Assembly (NCBI RefSeq): GCF_011947195.1
Contig: NZ_JAATVY010000001.1
Span: forward strand, 530,702 to 594,701
DNA length: 64,000 bases
Direction of reading: 5' to 3'
Origin: Planosporangium thailandense
GTDB lineage: Bacteria; Actinomycetota; Actinomycetes; Mycobacteriales; Micromonosporaceae
Shown here in pieces: positions 16,817 to 24,994 of the stretch (position 1 is its first letter; the number at the start of each line of letters is the position of its first letter). The notes under the pieces are model-generated. The model was not told the DNA's origin and ran no database searches. It saw nothing but the letters and a program-made list of their open reading frames with translations. Made by a program: the position numbers and the translations under genes.

Positions 16817-18301
16817 ATGGACATGACACGAGCGGATGCGGATTCTGCGCCGTTACGGGATTCGACCGATACGCAGCGCCTCAACCGAGGCTTCAGTTTC
16901 CGGGCCGCCCTGTCCCTCGCGTTCGCGGACGTGTCTCCGATCGTGGCGGTCTACGCCATCTTCACCCTGGGCCTGTTCGCCGCGGGGCCGCGGTTCTTCT
17001 GGGCGTTCCCGATCGTCCTGGTCGGCCAGTTGATGGTCGCCGCGGTCTTCGGCGAACTCGCCTCCCGCTGGCCGTACGCGGGCAGCGTCTACCAGTGGGC
17101 CCGCCACGTGAAGGGCACGTCGTGGGGTTGGGTCGCCGCCTGGGCATACATGTGGGGCCTGACCATCGCGCTGTCGACGCTGGCCTACGCGGCGGCGGGA
17201 TTCCTCATCGAGATCGCGGGGGTGCAGAACCCGAGTCGGACGCTGACCGCCGTCCTCGCGCTCGTGATCGTCGCCCTGGGCTCGGCCACGAACATGGTGG
17301 GCCGGAAGGTCCTGAAGTTGATGGTCACCGCCAGCATCGTCTGCGAGATCGTCGGCTCGGTGGGACTGGGCACGGTGTTGTTGCTGTTCTACCGGCAGAA
17401 CCCGGTCCACGTCCTCTTCTCCGGCGTCGATCTTCACCTCGGCGGGGCGTGGGCGACCGGCCCGATGCTGCTGGCGATCGCGTACGTCGGCTGGTCCTTC
17501 CTGGGCTTCGAGGCGGCCGGATCGATCGCCGAAGAGGTGGAGAACCCCGAGCGCAACGTTCCCAAGGCAATCATGCTGGGCCTGCTGCTCGTGGCGCTGA
17601 TCGTCATGTACTCCAGCGCCGCGCTCATCCTCGCGATTCCGAACCTGGACAAGGTGCTCTCCGAGCAGTCCGGGGACCCGGTCTCCGCCACGCTCGTGCA
17701 CCACTTCGGTGCCGGCATCGGCCGCCCGCTGTTGATTATGTTCGTGGTCGGGTTCCTGTCGAGCTTCCTCGCCGTGCAGGCGGCGGTGTCCCGGTGTATC
17801 TGGGGTGCGGCTCGCGACCGCGGACTGCCCGCCTCCGGTCTGCTGAAGAAGCTCGCCGGCCCGGAGCGGCTTCCCGTCTACGCGATCGGCCTGACCGGCG
17901 TCGTCGCCGGTCTGCTGGTCCTGGTCGCCGGTTCGGACTTCTACGCGGTCCTGGTCAACTTCACCACGATCGGCTTCTACATCGCCTTCGGCGTACCGGT
18001 GATGGGGGCCGCGCTGGCGCGGCTGCGCGGCACCTGGGTGCCCGGGGCCTTCACGCTCGGCCGGTGGGGCGCGCCCGTCACGTACCTCGCGGCCGCCTGG
18101 ATCATCTTCGAGACGGTCAACATCGTCTGGCCGCGGTCGGCGCCCGGCCAACCCTGGTACATCACCTGGAGCATGCTGCTCACCACCGCGGTGCTCGGCG
18201 TCGTCGGCGCGGTCATCTACGCCGTCGTCCGTACGAGGATCGACGCGCCGGTGGGCGACCGCCTCCAGGCCGCGACGGCCGTGGAAGGTGACGCCGCATG
18301 A
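16817..18301 (+). CDS. Amino acid/polyamine permease (APC superfamily)
   Basis: A 494-residue polytopic transporter with about twelve hydrophobic segments. Family signatures include FADVSPIVAVYAIF in TM1, FGELASRWPYAGSVYQWA and SFLGFEAAGSIAEEVENPERNVPKAI in the TM6/loop region. It would import an amino acid, amine or guanidino compound. GAAGGA lies six bases before the ATG at 16817; an in-frame start further upstream lacks such a site. The following SDR gene overlaps by four bases, making this the first gene of a five-gene operon. Confidence 0.87.
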   Translation: MDMTRADADSAPLRDSTDTQRLNRGFSFRAALSLAFADVSPIVAVYAIFTLGLFAAGPRFFWAFPIVLVGQLMVAAVFGELASRWPYAGSVYQWARHVKGTSWGWVAAWAYMWGLTIALSTLAYAAAGFLIEIAGVQNPSRTLTAVLALVIVALGSATNMVGRKVLKLMVTASIVCEIVGSVGLGTVLLLFYRQNPVHVLFSGVDLHLGGAWATGPMLLAIAYVGWSFLGFEAAGSIAEEVENPERNVPKAIMLGLLLVALIVMYSSAALILAIPNLDKVLSEQSGDPVSATLVHHFGAGIGRPLLIMFVVGFLSSFLAVQAAVSRCIWGAARDRGLPASGLLKKLAGPERLPVYAIGLTGVVAGLLVLVAGSDFYAVLVNFTTIGFYIAFGVPVMGAALARLRGTWVPGAFTLGRWGAPVTYLAAAWIIFETVNIVWPRSAPGQPWYITWSMLLTTAVLGVVGAVIYAVVRTRIDAPVGDRLQAATAVEGDAA

Positions 18302-18987
18302 GCGTCGTCCTCGTGACCGGCGCCGCCTCCGGGATCGGCGGCGCCGTCGCCTCTTCGCTGCGGGACAACGGCTGGACCGTCGCCGGGCTCGACCTCCAGC
18401 CCGCCGCCGGCGTCGCGCTGGCCCTCACCGCCGACGTCTCCGACCCCGCCGCCGTCGCGGCTGCCGTCCGTGCCGTCCGCGAGGGGCTCGGCCCGATCGA
18501 CGCACTCGTCACGGCGGCCGGTCACTACGAGATGCTGCCGGTGTCGGAGATCAGCCCCGAGTCCTGGCATCGGATGCTCCGGGTACACCTGGGTGGCCTG
18601 CGCAACTGCCTGTCGGTGGTACTGCCGGACATGCTGGACCGGGGGCGGGGCTCGGTGGTGGCTGTCACCTCCGAACTGGCGATCGGGGGAGGGGACGGGG
18701 ACGCCCACTACGCGGCGGCCAAGGGCGCCATCATCGGGCTGGTCCGCAGCCTGGCCACCGAGGTTGCCCCGCGGGGGGTACGCGTCAACGCCGTCGCTCC
18801 CGGCCCGACCGACACCCCGCTGCTGTCTCCCGACTCGCCGTGGCGTGACCGGGAGTTCCTGGCGACCGTGCCCAACCGGCGACTGACCCGTCCCGACGAG
18901 ATCGCCGCCGTCGTGCGGTTCCTGCTCGACGAGGGCAACTTCTGTATCGGGGAAGTCATCTCACCCAACGGGGGAGTGGTGATCTGA
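18298..18987 (+). CDS. Short-chain dehydrogenase/reductase
   Basis: A 229-residue classical SDR. It has the Rossmann motif TGAASGIGG at residues about 7-15, a Ser in TSELAIGGG and the catalytic YxxxK in HYAAAKGA. It would oxidise or reduce a hydroxyl or keto group with NAD(P). It overlaps the permease gene by four bases and the next SDR gene by one, so it belongs to the same transcript. The substrate cannot be read; the cluster suggests an intermediate of amino-compound breakdown. Confidence 0.85.
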   Translation: MSVVLVTGAASGIGGAVASSLRDNGWTVAGLDLQPAAGVALALTADVSDPAAVAAAVRAVREGLGPIDALVTAAGHYEMLPVSEISPESWHRMLRVHLGGLRNCLSVVLPDMLDRGRGSVVAVTSELAIGGGDGDAHYAAAKGAIIGLVRSLATEVAPRGVRVNAVAPGPTDTPLLSPDSPWRDREFLATVPNRRLTRPDEIAAVVRFLLDEGNFCIGEVISPNGGVVI

Positions 18988-19748
18988 TGGCGCAGGAATT
19001 CACCCGCGTCGGACTCGTGACCGGCGCCGCCCAGGGCATGGGGGCGGCCATCGCCGCGCGCCTGGCCGCCGACGGCGTCCACGTGGGCGTCAACGACCGC
19101 GTACAGACCCCGCAACTGCTCGACGTGGCCAGCCGCGTCGGCGGCTTTCCCGTACCGGCGGACGTGTCCGACCGCGGCCAGGTGTTCGCCGCCGTCGCGC
19201 AGGTCGAGCGCGACCATGGGCCGATCGGTGTGCTGGTGTGCAACGCGGCGTACATGACGATGGGGGCGTTGACCGAGCACGACGAGGCCGACTGGTGGAA
19301 GGTGGTCGACACCAACCTGTCCGGTACCTTCCACCTGATCCAGGCCGTCCTGCCCGGCATGCGCCGGCTCGGCGGCGGGCACATCGTCATCATCGCGTCG
19401 GAGTGGGGCGTCACCGGCTGGCCCCGGGCCACCGCGTACAGCGCCTCCAAGGCCGGCCTGATCGCGCTGACCAAGACGCTCGGCCGGGAACTGGCGCGCG
19501 AAGGTATCTACGTCAACGCGATCGCGCCGGGGGTGACGGACACGCCCCAGCTGGAGGTGGACGCCGCCGACGCGGGACTCTCCCTGGAGCAGATGCACGC
19601 GGAGTACGCGAAGGACATTCCGCTGGGGCGGATCGGGCAGCCGCAGGAGATCGCCGCCGGCGTCAGCCTGCTCACCCACCCGGACATGGGGGCGCTCGTC
19701 GGACAGGTATTGCAGATCAACGGAGGAACCACCCGGTGCAGGGTATGA
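18987..19748 (+). CDS. Short-chain dehydrogenase/reductase
   Basis: A 253-residue classical SDR. Motifs: [15 protein letters not shown] (cofactor), NAAYMTMG (NNAG-like), Ser in IIASEWG, catalytic [10 protein letters not shown] and the C-terminal QINGGTT. It starts on the last base of the preceding SDR stop codon and ends inside the ureohydrolase gene, so it is embedded in the operon. The two SDRs differ clearly in sequence, suggesting two successive oxidoreduction steps rather than a recent duplication. Confidence 0.85.
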   Translation: MAQEFTRVGLVTGAAQGMGAAIAARLAADGVHVGVNDRVQTPQLLDVASRVGGFPVPADVSDRGQVFAAVAQVERDHGPIGVLVCNAAYMTMGALTEHDEADWWKVVDTNLSGTFHLIQAVLPGMRRLGGGHIVIIASEWGVTGWPRATAYSASKAGLIALTKTLGRELAREGIYVNAIAPGVTDTPQLEVDAADAGLSLEQMHAEYAKDIPLGRIGQPQEIAAGVSLLTHPDMGALVGQVLQINGGTTRCRV

Positions 19749-20692
19749 AGAATGAGATTCGTGGCCAGGTCGACGGGATGGTCGTTCCCAGGTACGCGGG
19801 TCATTCGACGTTCGCGCGGCTGCCGCGCCTGGAAGACGTGCCCGGATATGACGTCGCGATCGTCGGTGTGCCGTTCGACACCGGGGTGACCTACCGTCCC
19901 GGCGCACGGTTCGGTCCGGCGCACATCCGCCAGGCGTCGCGGCTGCTGCGGCCGTACAACCCGGCGCTGGACGTGTCGCCCTTCGCACGCCAGCAGGTGG
20001 TCGACGCCGGCGACCTGCCGTTCAACCCGTTCGACATTCCGACGGCCATGACGCAGATCGAGGACGGCGCCTATGAGCTGATCCGCGACGGCGGGCTGCT
20101 CGTGACGCTCGGCGGCGACCACACCATCGCGTACCCGTTGCTGAAAGCGGTCAACCGGGTGCACGGTCCGGTGGCGCTCGTGCACTTCGATGCCCACCTG
20201 GACACCTGGGACACCTACTTCGACACCCCGCTGACGCACGGGACGCCGTTCCGCAGGGCCGCGGAGGAGGGGCTGTTCCTGTCCGGGCACAGCGCGCACG
20301 TCGGCATCCGCGGCTCGCTGTACTCGCCGAACGACCTGGCCGACGACGCCGAGCTGGGATTCACGATCGTGCACTGCATGGAGTTCCAGCGGCGTACCGT
20401 CGACGACGTGATAGATCGACTCGCGCGGGCCATCGGGGACGCGCCGCTGTACGTCTCCATCGACATCGACGTGCTGGATCCATCTCACGCGCCGGCCACC
20501 GGTACCCCGGAAGCGGGCGGGATGACCAGCCGGGAGCTGCTCGCGGTGCTGCGCGGGTTCGACGGGCTCAATCTCGTCGGAGCCGACATCGTCGAGGTGG
20601 CGCCCGCCTACGACCACGCGGAGATCACCGGTGTGGCCGCGGCCAACGTGGCCTACGAGCTGGTGTCGCTCGCGGCGCGCAACCGCGCATGA
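19736..20692 (+). CDS. Ureohydrolase (agmatinase / guanidinobutyrase family)
   Basis: A 318-residue arginase-superfamily hydrolase that would release urea from a guanidino compound. All binuclear Mn ligands are present: His in GGDHTIAYP, DxHxD in [10 protein letters not shown] and DxD in [19 protein letters not shown]. The GTG at 19736 is favoured over the ATG at 19745 because GGAGG lies about nine bases before it; it overlaps the SDR gene by 13 bases. Agmatinase, guanidinobutyrase and guanidinopropionase cannot be separated by eye. The neighbouring permease and dehydrogenases make a catabolic role likely. Confidence 0.85.
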   Translation: MQGMKNEIRGQVDGMVVPRYAGHSTFARLPRLEDVPGYDVAIVGVPFDTGVTYRPGARFGPAHIRQASRLLRPYNPALDVSPFARQQVVDAGDLPFNPFDIPTAMTQIEDGAYELIRDGGLLVTLGGDHTIAYPLLKAVNRVHGPVALVHFDAHLDTWDTYFDTPLTHGTPFRRAAEEGLFLSGHSAHVGIRGSLYSPNDLADDAELGFTIVHCMEFQRRTVDDVIDRLARAIGDAPLYVSIDIDVLDPSHAPATGTPEAGGMTSRELLAVLRGFDGLNLVGADIVEVAPAYDHAEITGVAAANVAYELVSLAARNRA

Positions 20693-21561
20693 TCACCGCT
20701 GCGTCGCCGGTTCCCTGGCCGGACGGCAAGCGCGCGGCGGCCGCCTTCACCTTCGACGTGGACGCGGAGTCGGGGGTGCTGGGTGCGTCTCCCGAGGCGG
20801 CCTCGCGGATGTCGGTCATGAGCCATCAGGCGTACGGCCCACTGGTGGGAGTTCCCCGTATCCTGTCGATTCTGGAACGCCACGACGTCCGGTCGACGTT
20901 CTTCGTACCCGGATACACCGCGGTGCGCTATCCGCAGGTGGTACGCGCGATCGTCGACGCGGGGCACGAGATCGCTCACCATGGCTACCTGCACGAGGCG
21001 ATGGCCGGGCTGAGTGAGGTGGCAGAGGCGGAGATCCTGGACCGCGGGCTCGAAGCGATCGAGAAGGCCGCCGGCGTCACCCCGGTCGGCTACCGCGCCC
21101 CGATGTGGGAGCTGAACTACCAGTCACCGGCGCTGCTCGCTCAGCGGGGCTTCCTCTATGACAGCAGCCTGATGGACGCCGACGTGCCGTACGAGCTCGC
21201 CGTCCGGCCGGGGGCCGTGGAGCGGAACCTGGTCGAGATACCGATCCAATGGGCGTTGGATGACTGGGAGCAGTACTGCTACATCCCTGATTTCTCGGGC
21301 AGCGGCCTGATCGAGAGTCCCCGTAAAGCGGCGGAGATCTGGCGTCTGGAGTTCGAGGGCCTGCGCTCGGTCGGCGGGTGCTTCGTGCTCACCAACCACC
21401 CTTTCCTGTCCGGTCGCCCGTCCCGCGCCGCCGTCCTGGAGGAGCTAATCGCACACGTGGTCTCGTGCGACGACGTCTGGGTCGCGCCGCTGGCCGAGAT
21501 CGCGGCGTACGTTCGCGGGCTGGGGCTCGTGCCGCGGTCGGTGCCACAGCCGGAGCTGTAG
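20689..21561 (+). CDS. Polysaccharide deacetylase family protein (NodB/PuuE-like amidohydrolase)
   Basis: A 290-residue carbohydrate-esterase-4-like hydrolase with no signal peptide. It has motif 1 as [10 protein letters not shown] (catalytic base and metal Asp), motif 2 [11 protein letters not shown] with the two metal His residues, and motif 3 [11 protein letters not shown]. The FDVDAE form and the cytoplasmic location resemble PuuE-type allantoinases and related deacylases acting on small amides, not cell-wall deacetylases. It overlaps the ureohydrolase gene by four bases. In this operon it may deacylate or open a small nitrogen compound; this is inference. Confidence 0.8.
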   Translation: MITAASPVPWPDGKRAAAAFTFDVDAESGVLGASPEAASRMSVMSHQAYGPLVGVPRILSILERHDVRSTFFVPGYTAVRYPQVVRAIVDAGHEIAHHGYLHEAMAGLSEVAEAEILDRGLEAIEKAAGVTPVGYRAPMWELNYQSPALLAQRGFLYDSSLMDADVPYELAVRPGAVERNLVEIPIQWALDDWEQYCYIPDFSGSGLIESPRKAAEIWRLEFEGLRSVGGCFVLTNHPFLSGRPSRAAVLEELIAHVVSCDDVWVAPLAEIAAYVRGLGLVPRSVPQPEL

Positions 21562-21585
21562 GGCTCGCCGGCCGTACGAGCGGAT

Positions 21586-21618
21586 CCGGCGTACCGTCCG
21601 GTGTGGACGGTACGCCGG
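21586..21618. terminator. Stem-loop 1 of three
   Basis: Perfect 14 bp inverted repeat (21586-21599 and 21605-21618) with a 5 base loop (GGTGT). It follows the deacetylase gene and precedes the end of the convergent dehydrogenase gene. Confidence 0.7.
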
Positions 21619-21627
21619 TCGCGTCGG

Positions 21628-21658
21628 GACGCCGGCCGGGTGTCGCCCGGCCGGCGTC
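21628..21658. terminator. Stem-loop 2 of three
   Basis: Perfect 13 bp inverted repeat (21628-21640 and 21646-21658) with loop TGTCG, GC-only apart from two pairs. It sits between stem-loops 1 and 3. Confidence 0.7.
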
Positions 21659-21665
21659 ACGGGTA

Positions 21666-21698
21666 CCGGCCGGTCAACCGGTGGGGTTGACCGGCCGG
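21666..21698. terminator. Stem-loop 3 of three
   Basis: Perfect 13 bp inverted repeat (21666-21678 and 21686-21698) with a 7 base loop. It lies 23 bp from the stop of the minus-strand dehydrogenase gene and can act for either strand. Confidence 0.7.
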
Positions 21699-21720
21699 GA
21701 TCGTCACCCGGAGACGATGC

Positions 21721-22809
21721 TCACTCGGGGATGAGGGAAACCTTGACCGACTTGGTGCCGTCCGCGACCAGGTCCAGGCCCTCCTGGAACTTCGACAGCG
21801 GCAGCTGGTGGGTGCAGATCTTGTCCATCGGCAGCTTGCCGGACTCGAGCATGCGGATCGCGGCGGGCCAGCAGTGCGGGCCCAGGTGCGCGCCGAGGAC
21901 GTCGAGCTCCTTGTCGTCGCTGATGATGCTCCAGTCGACCGTCACGTTGTCTTTGAAGACGCTGTACTCGACGTACGTGCCGAGCTTGCGCAGCAGGTTC
22001 AGGCCCTGCGGCACCGCGGACGGGTGGCCGGTGCCCTCCAGGTACACGTCGGCGCCGTAGCCGTCGGTCAGGTCCTTGATGATCTGGACCGGGTCTTCCC
22101 TGCCGATGTTGATGGTGAGGTCCGCGCCGCAGAGCTTCGCCAGCTCGAGCTTGCTGTCGGCCATGTCGAGGGCGATCACGTTGGCGGGGAACTTCGCCAC
22201 CGCACCCGCGATCATGCCGAGGCCGATCGGGCCGCAGCCGGCGACGACCACCACGTCGTCGAAGCGGATGTTGGCCCGCTCGACGGCGTGCAGCGCGCAG
22301 GAGAGCGGCTCGGTGAAGGCCGCGTGCGCGGGCGGCAGGTCCTTGGAGATCTTGTAGACCAGGGCCTCAGCCGGGAAGATCATGTACGACGCCATGGCGC
22401 CGGGGGTGCGCCGCTTGAAGCCGTAGAGGTCGTGCGGGGCGCACATGTGGTAGTCGCCGCGCTGGCAGTAACGGCACTCCCAGCAGGGGACGATCTGCTC
22501 GGAGACGACCCGGTCGCCGACGGCGACGTTCCAGCGCTTCGCGGCCTCGTCGTCAAGCGACACGATCGTGCCGGTGAACTCGTGACCGGGGATCACCTCG
22601 GTCTCGGCCCAGGCGGGGCGGTTCTCGTCGCCCCAGAACTTGGCCGCGCCGTGGTAGGCCTTGAGGTCGCTGGCACAGATTCCAACGGCTTCGACCTTGA
22701 CGAGTGCTTCGCCCGGGCCAGGCTTGGGAACCGGCACCTCCTCGAGTCGGTAGTCCATCGGGCCGTGACAGACAACCGCCTGCATCGTGTCGGGAATTGT
22801 GGTCTCCAC
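21721..22809 (-). CDS. Zinc-dependent erythritol/L-threitol dehydrogenase-like
   Basis: A 362-residue medium-chain dehydrogenase. Catalytic Zn ligands are in CASDLKAYHG and GHEFTG; the structural Zn site is the four-Cys motif CWECRYCQRGDYHMC; the NAD-binding motif is GCGPIGLG. It resembles the enzymes annotated as erythritol/L-threitol dehydrogenases, which oxidise the tetritol to L-erythrulose. The GTG at 22809 has AGGAG eight bases before it. It is divergent from the isomerase and transporter genes of the same locus. The tetritol assignment rests on similarity plus the adjacent L-erythrulose-type kinase and isomerases. Confidence 0.78.
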   Translation of the reverse strand: METTIPDTMQAVVCHGPMDYRLEEVPVPKPGPGEALVKVEAVGICASDLKAYHGAAKFWGDENRPAWAETEVIPGHEFTGTIVSLDDEAAKRWNVAVGDRVVSEQIVPCWECRYCQRGDYHMCAPHDLYGFKRRTPGAMASYMIFPAEALVYKISKDLPPAHAAFTEPLSCALHAVERANIRFDDVVVVAGCGPIGLGMIAGAVAKFPANVIALDMADSKLELAKLCGADLTINIGREDPVQIIKDLTDGYGADVYLEGTGHPSAVPQGLNLLRKLGTYVEYSVFKDNVTVDWSIISDDKELDVLGAHLGPHCWPAAIRMLESGKLPMDKICTHQLPLSKFQEGLDLVADGTKSVKVSLIPE

Positions 22810-23293
22810 CGGGTCTGCTCCTAGGGTGTGCGGGCCGTACGGGACCCGGACCTGCGTTCGGTCGGGCGCGCCGACTGGCTCGGCGCGATCCGTGTGGTGG
22901 CGCAGGCGCCGAGTCACGGTCCAACAGATATCAGATGAAGTGTTATGTGCGACAAGGTAGGCCTGCCTGTCCGGCGTGTCCAGTGGGTCGGGACGGAAGA
23001 GCGCCGTATTTCTCCCTGTTGGTGGCCCTTTCCACCGCCGGCCGGAGGGGCAGGTACGCTCCGCGTCACCGCGTTCGGCGGTGCGCTCGGAGCACGATGG
23101 TGCGCCTCGTGAGCGTCAATCCATCACTGACTTATGTGATCCGAGCGGATACTAACGTGATTTTTCGATCTTTGATTGGGGGGCTCCGGGTGCGACTACC
23201 GGACTCACCGCGACCGTCGAGCAGCGTGGGCGACGCCGCGCGGCCCGGCCGCGACACGGACGACGTCAGGCCGGTTCGACCGCGGACGTCGTC
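22810..23293. promoter_or_regulatory. Divergent control region of the tetritol locus
   Basis: A 484 bp gap with no credible gene. It must hold the promoters for the minus-strand dehydrogenase and the plus-strand isomerase. It has two AT-richer stretches, near 22923-22956 and 23122-23178, each containing TTATGTG (22943-22949 and 23132-23138), a candidate operator half-site for the DeoR-type regulator encoded at 28997. The rest is ordinary GC-rich DNA in which I see nothing definite. Confidence 0.45.
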
Positions 23294-24091
23294 GTGACGG
23301 GCGGGAGCGCCGCCAGCGGCGGCGTATGGGTCGGAACCGGCTGGAAGATGAACAAGACGATCGCGGAGGCGCGGGCCTACTGCCGGAAACTGGCCCAGGC
23401 GGATCTTCCGGCCGGCGTCCAGGTCTTCGTGTTGCCGCCGTTCACGTCGCTCGCCGCGGCGAGCGACGAGCTCGGCCCCGACAGCGGCGTCCTGGTGGGA
23501 GCGCAGAACGCGCACTGGGCCGACAGCGGGGCGTGGACCGGCGAGATCTCGATGCCCATGGCGCGTGACGCCGGCGCCGAACTGGTCGAGATCGGCCACT
23601 CGGAACGGCGGGAACACTTCGGCGAGACCGACGAGACGGTAGGTCTCAAGGTCGCCGCGGCGCTCCGGCACGGCCTCGTACCGCTCGTGTGCGTCGGCGA
23701 GCCGCGCGCCGTCCGTGCCGCCGGCGACGCCGAGGAGTACGTGCTGGGCCAGGTCGAGGCCGCCGTCGCCGGCATCCCGGCGGCCCGGATCCCGGACGTG
23801 ATCGTCGCCTACGAGCCGGTCTGGGCCATCGGCGTGGGCGGTACGCCGGCGACACCGGAGCTCGTTGCCCCGGTCATGGGCGCGATCGCGGACCGGTTGT
23901 CCGCTCTCACCCAGGGCGCCGGCTGCCGTGCCCTGCTCTACGGCGGTGGGGTCGACCGGGCCAACGCGCCCGATCTGCTGCGTCTGCGGCACGTGGACGG
24001 CCTGTTCGTGGGGCGTGCGGCGTGGGACGTCGACGGCCTGCTAGCGCTCGTCGACCTGGCCGCACGCCATCGGGAGGCCGAGCGCGGCTAA
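23294..24091 (+). CDS. Triosephosphate isomerase family, probable tetrulose-phosphate isomerase (LerI/EryH type)
   Basis: A 265-residue TIM barrel. Catalytic residues are visible: Asn-Lys in TGWKMNKT, His in EIGHSERRE, Glu in YEPVWAIGVG, and the phosphate-binding YGGGV near the C-terminus. It sits in a tetritol locus rather than a glycolytic cluster. In Mycolicibacterium smegmatis and Brucella, TIM homologues in such loci isomerise L-erythrulose-1-phosphate to D-erythrulose-4-phosphate, and that is the likely role. The GTG at 23294 gives a typical N-terminus, but the ribosome binding site is poor. Confidence 0.8.
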   Translation: MTGGSAASGGVWVGTGWKMNKTIAEARAYCRKLAQADLPAGVQVFVLPPFTSLAAASDELGPDSGVLVGAQNAHWADSGAWTGEISMPMARDAGAELVEIGHSERREHFGETDETVGLKVAAALRHGLVPLVCVGEPRAVRAAGDAEEYVLGQVEAAVAGIPAARIPDVIVAYEPVWAIGVGGTPATPELVAPVMGAIADRLSALTQGAGCRALLYGGGVDRANAPDLLRLRHVDGLFVGRAAWDVDGLLALVDLAARHREAERG

Positions 24092-24124
24092 CGACTGTGG
24101 ACTCCCGTGCGGAGTTCACAGTCG
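24092..24124. terminator. Stem-loop directly after the isomerase gene
   Basis: A 14 bp stem (24092-24105 with 24111-24124, one G-U pair) and a CGTGC loop, beginning one base after the isomerase stop codon. It is followed by a second hairpin at 24130. Confidence 0.65.
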
Positions 24125-24129
24125 CGAAT

Positions 24130-24164
24130 GTGGTTGGCGTGGGCCCCGGTCCCACGCCAACCAC
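24130..24164. terminator. Second stem-loop after the isomerase gene
   Basis: Perfect 14 bp inverted repeat (24130-24143 and 24151-24164) with a 7 base loop. With the preceding hairpin it probably ends the isomerase transcript or limits read-through into the transporter genes. Confidence 0.65.
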
Positions 24165-24180
24165 GTGCGTATATACGCAC
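24165..24180. promoter_or_regulatory. Perfect 16 bp palindrome GTGCGTATATACGCAC
   Basis: A contiguous perfect palindrome immediately after the second hairpin and about 170 bp before the DUF2291 start. The symmetric TATATA core suits a dimeric regulator. It could belong to the promoter of the transporter operon; the regulator is not known. Confidence 0.45.
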
Positions 24181-24245
24181 GAACCTGGACGTAGCTGGGT
24201 GGATCAAGCCGGTAAGATCACCGTAACCGAACCGTAACTTGTGAA

Positions 24246-24278
24246 ATTCGCAGTTCATCTTGCGCGATTCGCAGTTCA
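24246..24278 (+). promoter_or_regulatory. Two 12 bp direct repeats 21 bp apart upstream of the transporter operon
   Basis: ATTCGCAGTTCA occurs at 24246-24257 and 24267-24278, exactly 21 bp apart. The pair is 72-104 bp before the DUF2291 start, a usual operator position. The locus regulator is DeoR-type, a family that often uses repeated short sites, so it is a candidate target. Confidence 0.45.
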
Positions 24279-24349
24279 AGTTTCAGACTCTGCCACGGCC
24301 CGTCACCATCTCCGAGCCCTGTCGGGCCTCGCAGCGAGAAGAGCAGACT

Positions 24350-24994
24350 GTGCGCAACCTTCCGGCATCAACACAGCGAAAACGAGCGATCATCGCGGTC
24401 GTATGGGTGGTTCTGGTCATCGCGATGTTCGCCGGTACGAAGTTTCAGAGCACGGCCGCCGTCGCGAAGAGCCAGCCTGCGGCGTTCAACGCGACGACCT
24501 ACGCCAAGCAGAAGTGGCCGGACCTCGTTCAGAAGATCGACAGCAAGGCGACCGACGTCGCGACGCTTGCGCCGGCTGTCGAGGCCAACCTGGCGGACGC
24601 GGGCAAGAAGTACGGCGAGGACCTCGGTGCGGGCAGCTACGCGTTCCCGGTCAAGGCGACCGGTACCGTGTCGGCGGTCGACGACAACTTCATGACGCTG
24701 GCCGTACCTGGCATGCCCGCGAACGACACCGTGCGGATCCCGCTGGGGATGGCGTTGAGCGGTTCGCCGATCCGTGACGCCACCGGCACGATCCACTACG
24801 GCGACTTCACCGACCAGACGGACTACCAGGACGTCGCGAACGCGCTGAAGGCGATGGCCCAGCAGGAAGTCCTCGCGAAGATCACGCCGGCGTCCCTCAA
24901 GGGCAAGCAGATCACGGTCGTCGGCGCCTTCGGGTCCGGTGGGCCGCCCAACTCCTACCTGATCGACCCGGTGAAGATCGAGGCCGCGCAGTGA
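24350..24994 (+). CDS. DUF2291 family membrane-anchored protein of sugar ABC operon
   Basis: A 214-residue protein with a basic N-terminus, one membrane segment (about residues 12-32, AIIAVVWVVLVIAMFAG) and an extracytoplasmic domain with PVKATGTVSAVD and a final VVGAFGSGGPPNSYLIDPVKIE. This is the DUF2291 pattern; these proteins are found with ribose-type ABC transporters for polyols, and their role is unknown. The GTG at 24350 is chosen because an AGAAGAG site precedes it and the membrane segment then lies at the N-terminus. It overlaps the ATPase gene by four bases (GTGA), which argues for a transport-accessory role. Confidence 0.75.
   Translation: MRNLPASTQRKRAIIAVVWVVLVIAMFAGTKFQSTAAVAKSQPAAFNATTYAKQKWPDLVQKIDSKATDVATLAPAVEANLADAGKKYGEDLGAGSYAFPVKATGTVSAVDDNFMTLAVPGMPANDTVRIPLGMALSGSPIRDATGTIHYGDFTDQTDYQDVANALKAMAQQEVLAKITPASLKGKQITVVGAFGSGGPPNSYLIDPVKIEAAQ

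Noticed and set aside
23176..23568. Possible small plus-strand gene before the TIM-type gene
   Set aside because: It runs into the isomerase gene in another frame and has a strongly Arg/Gly-biased composition without a ribosome binding site.
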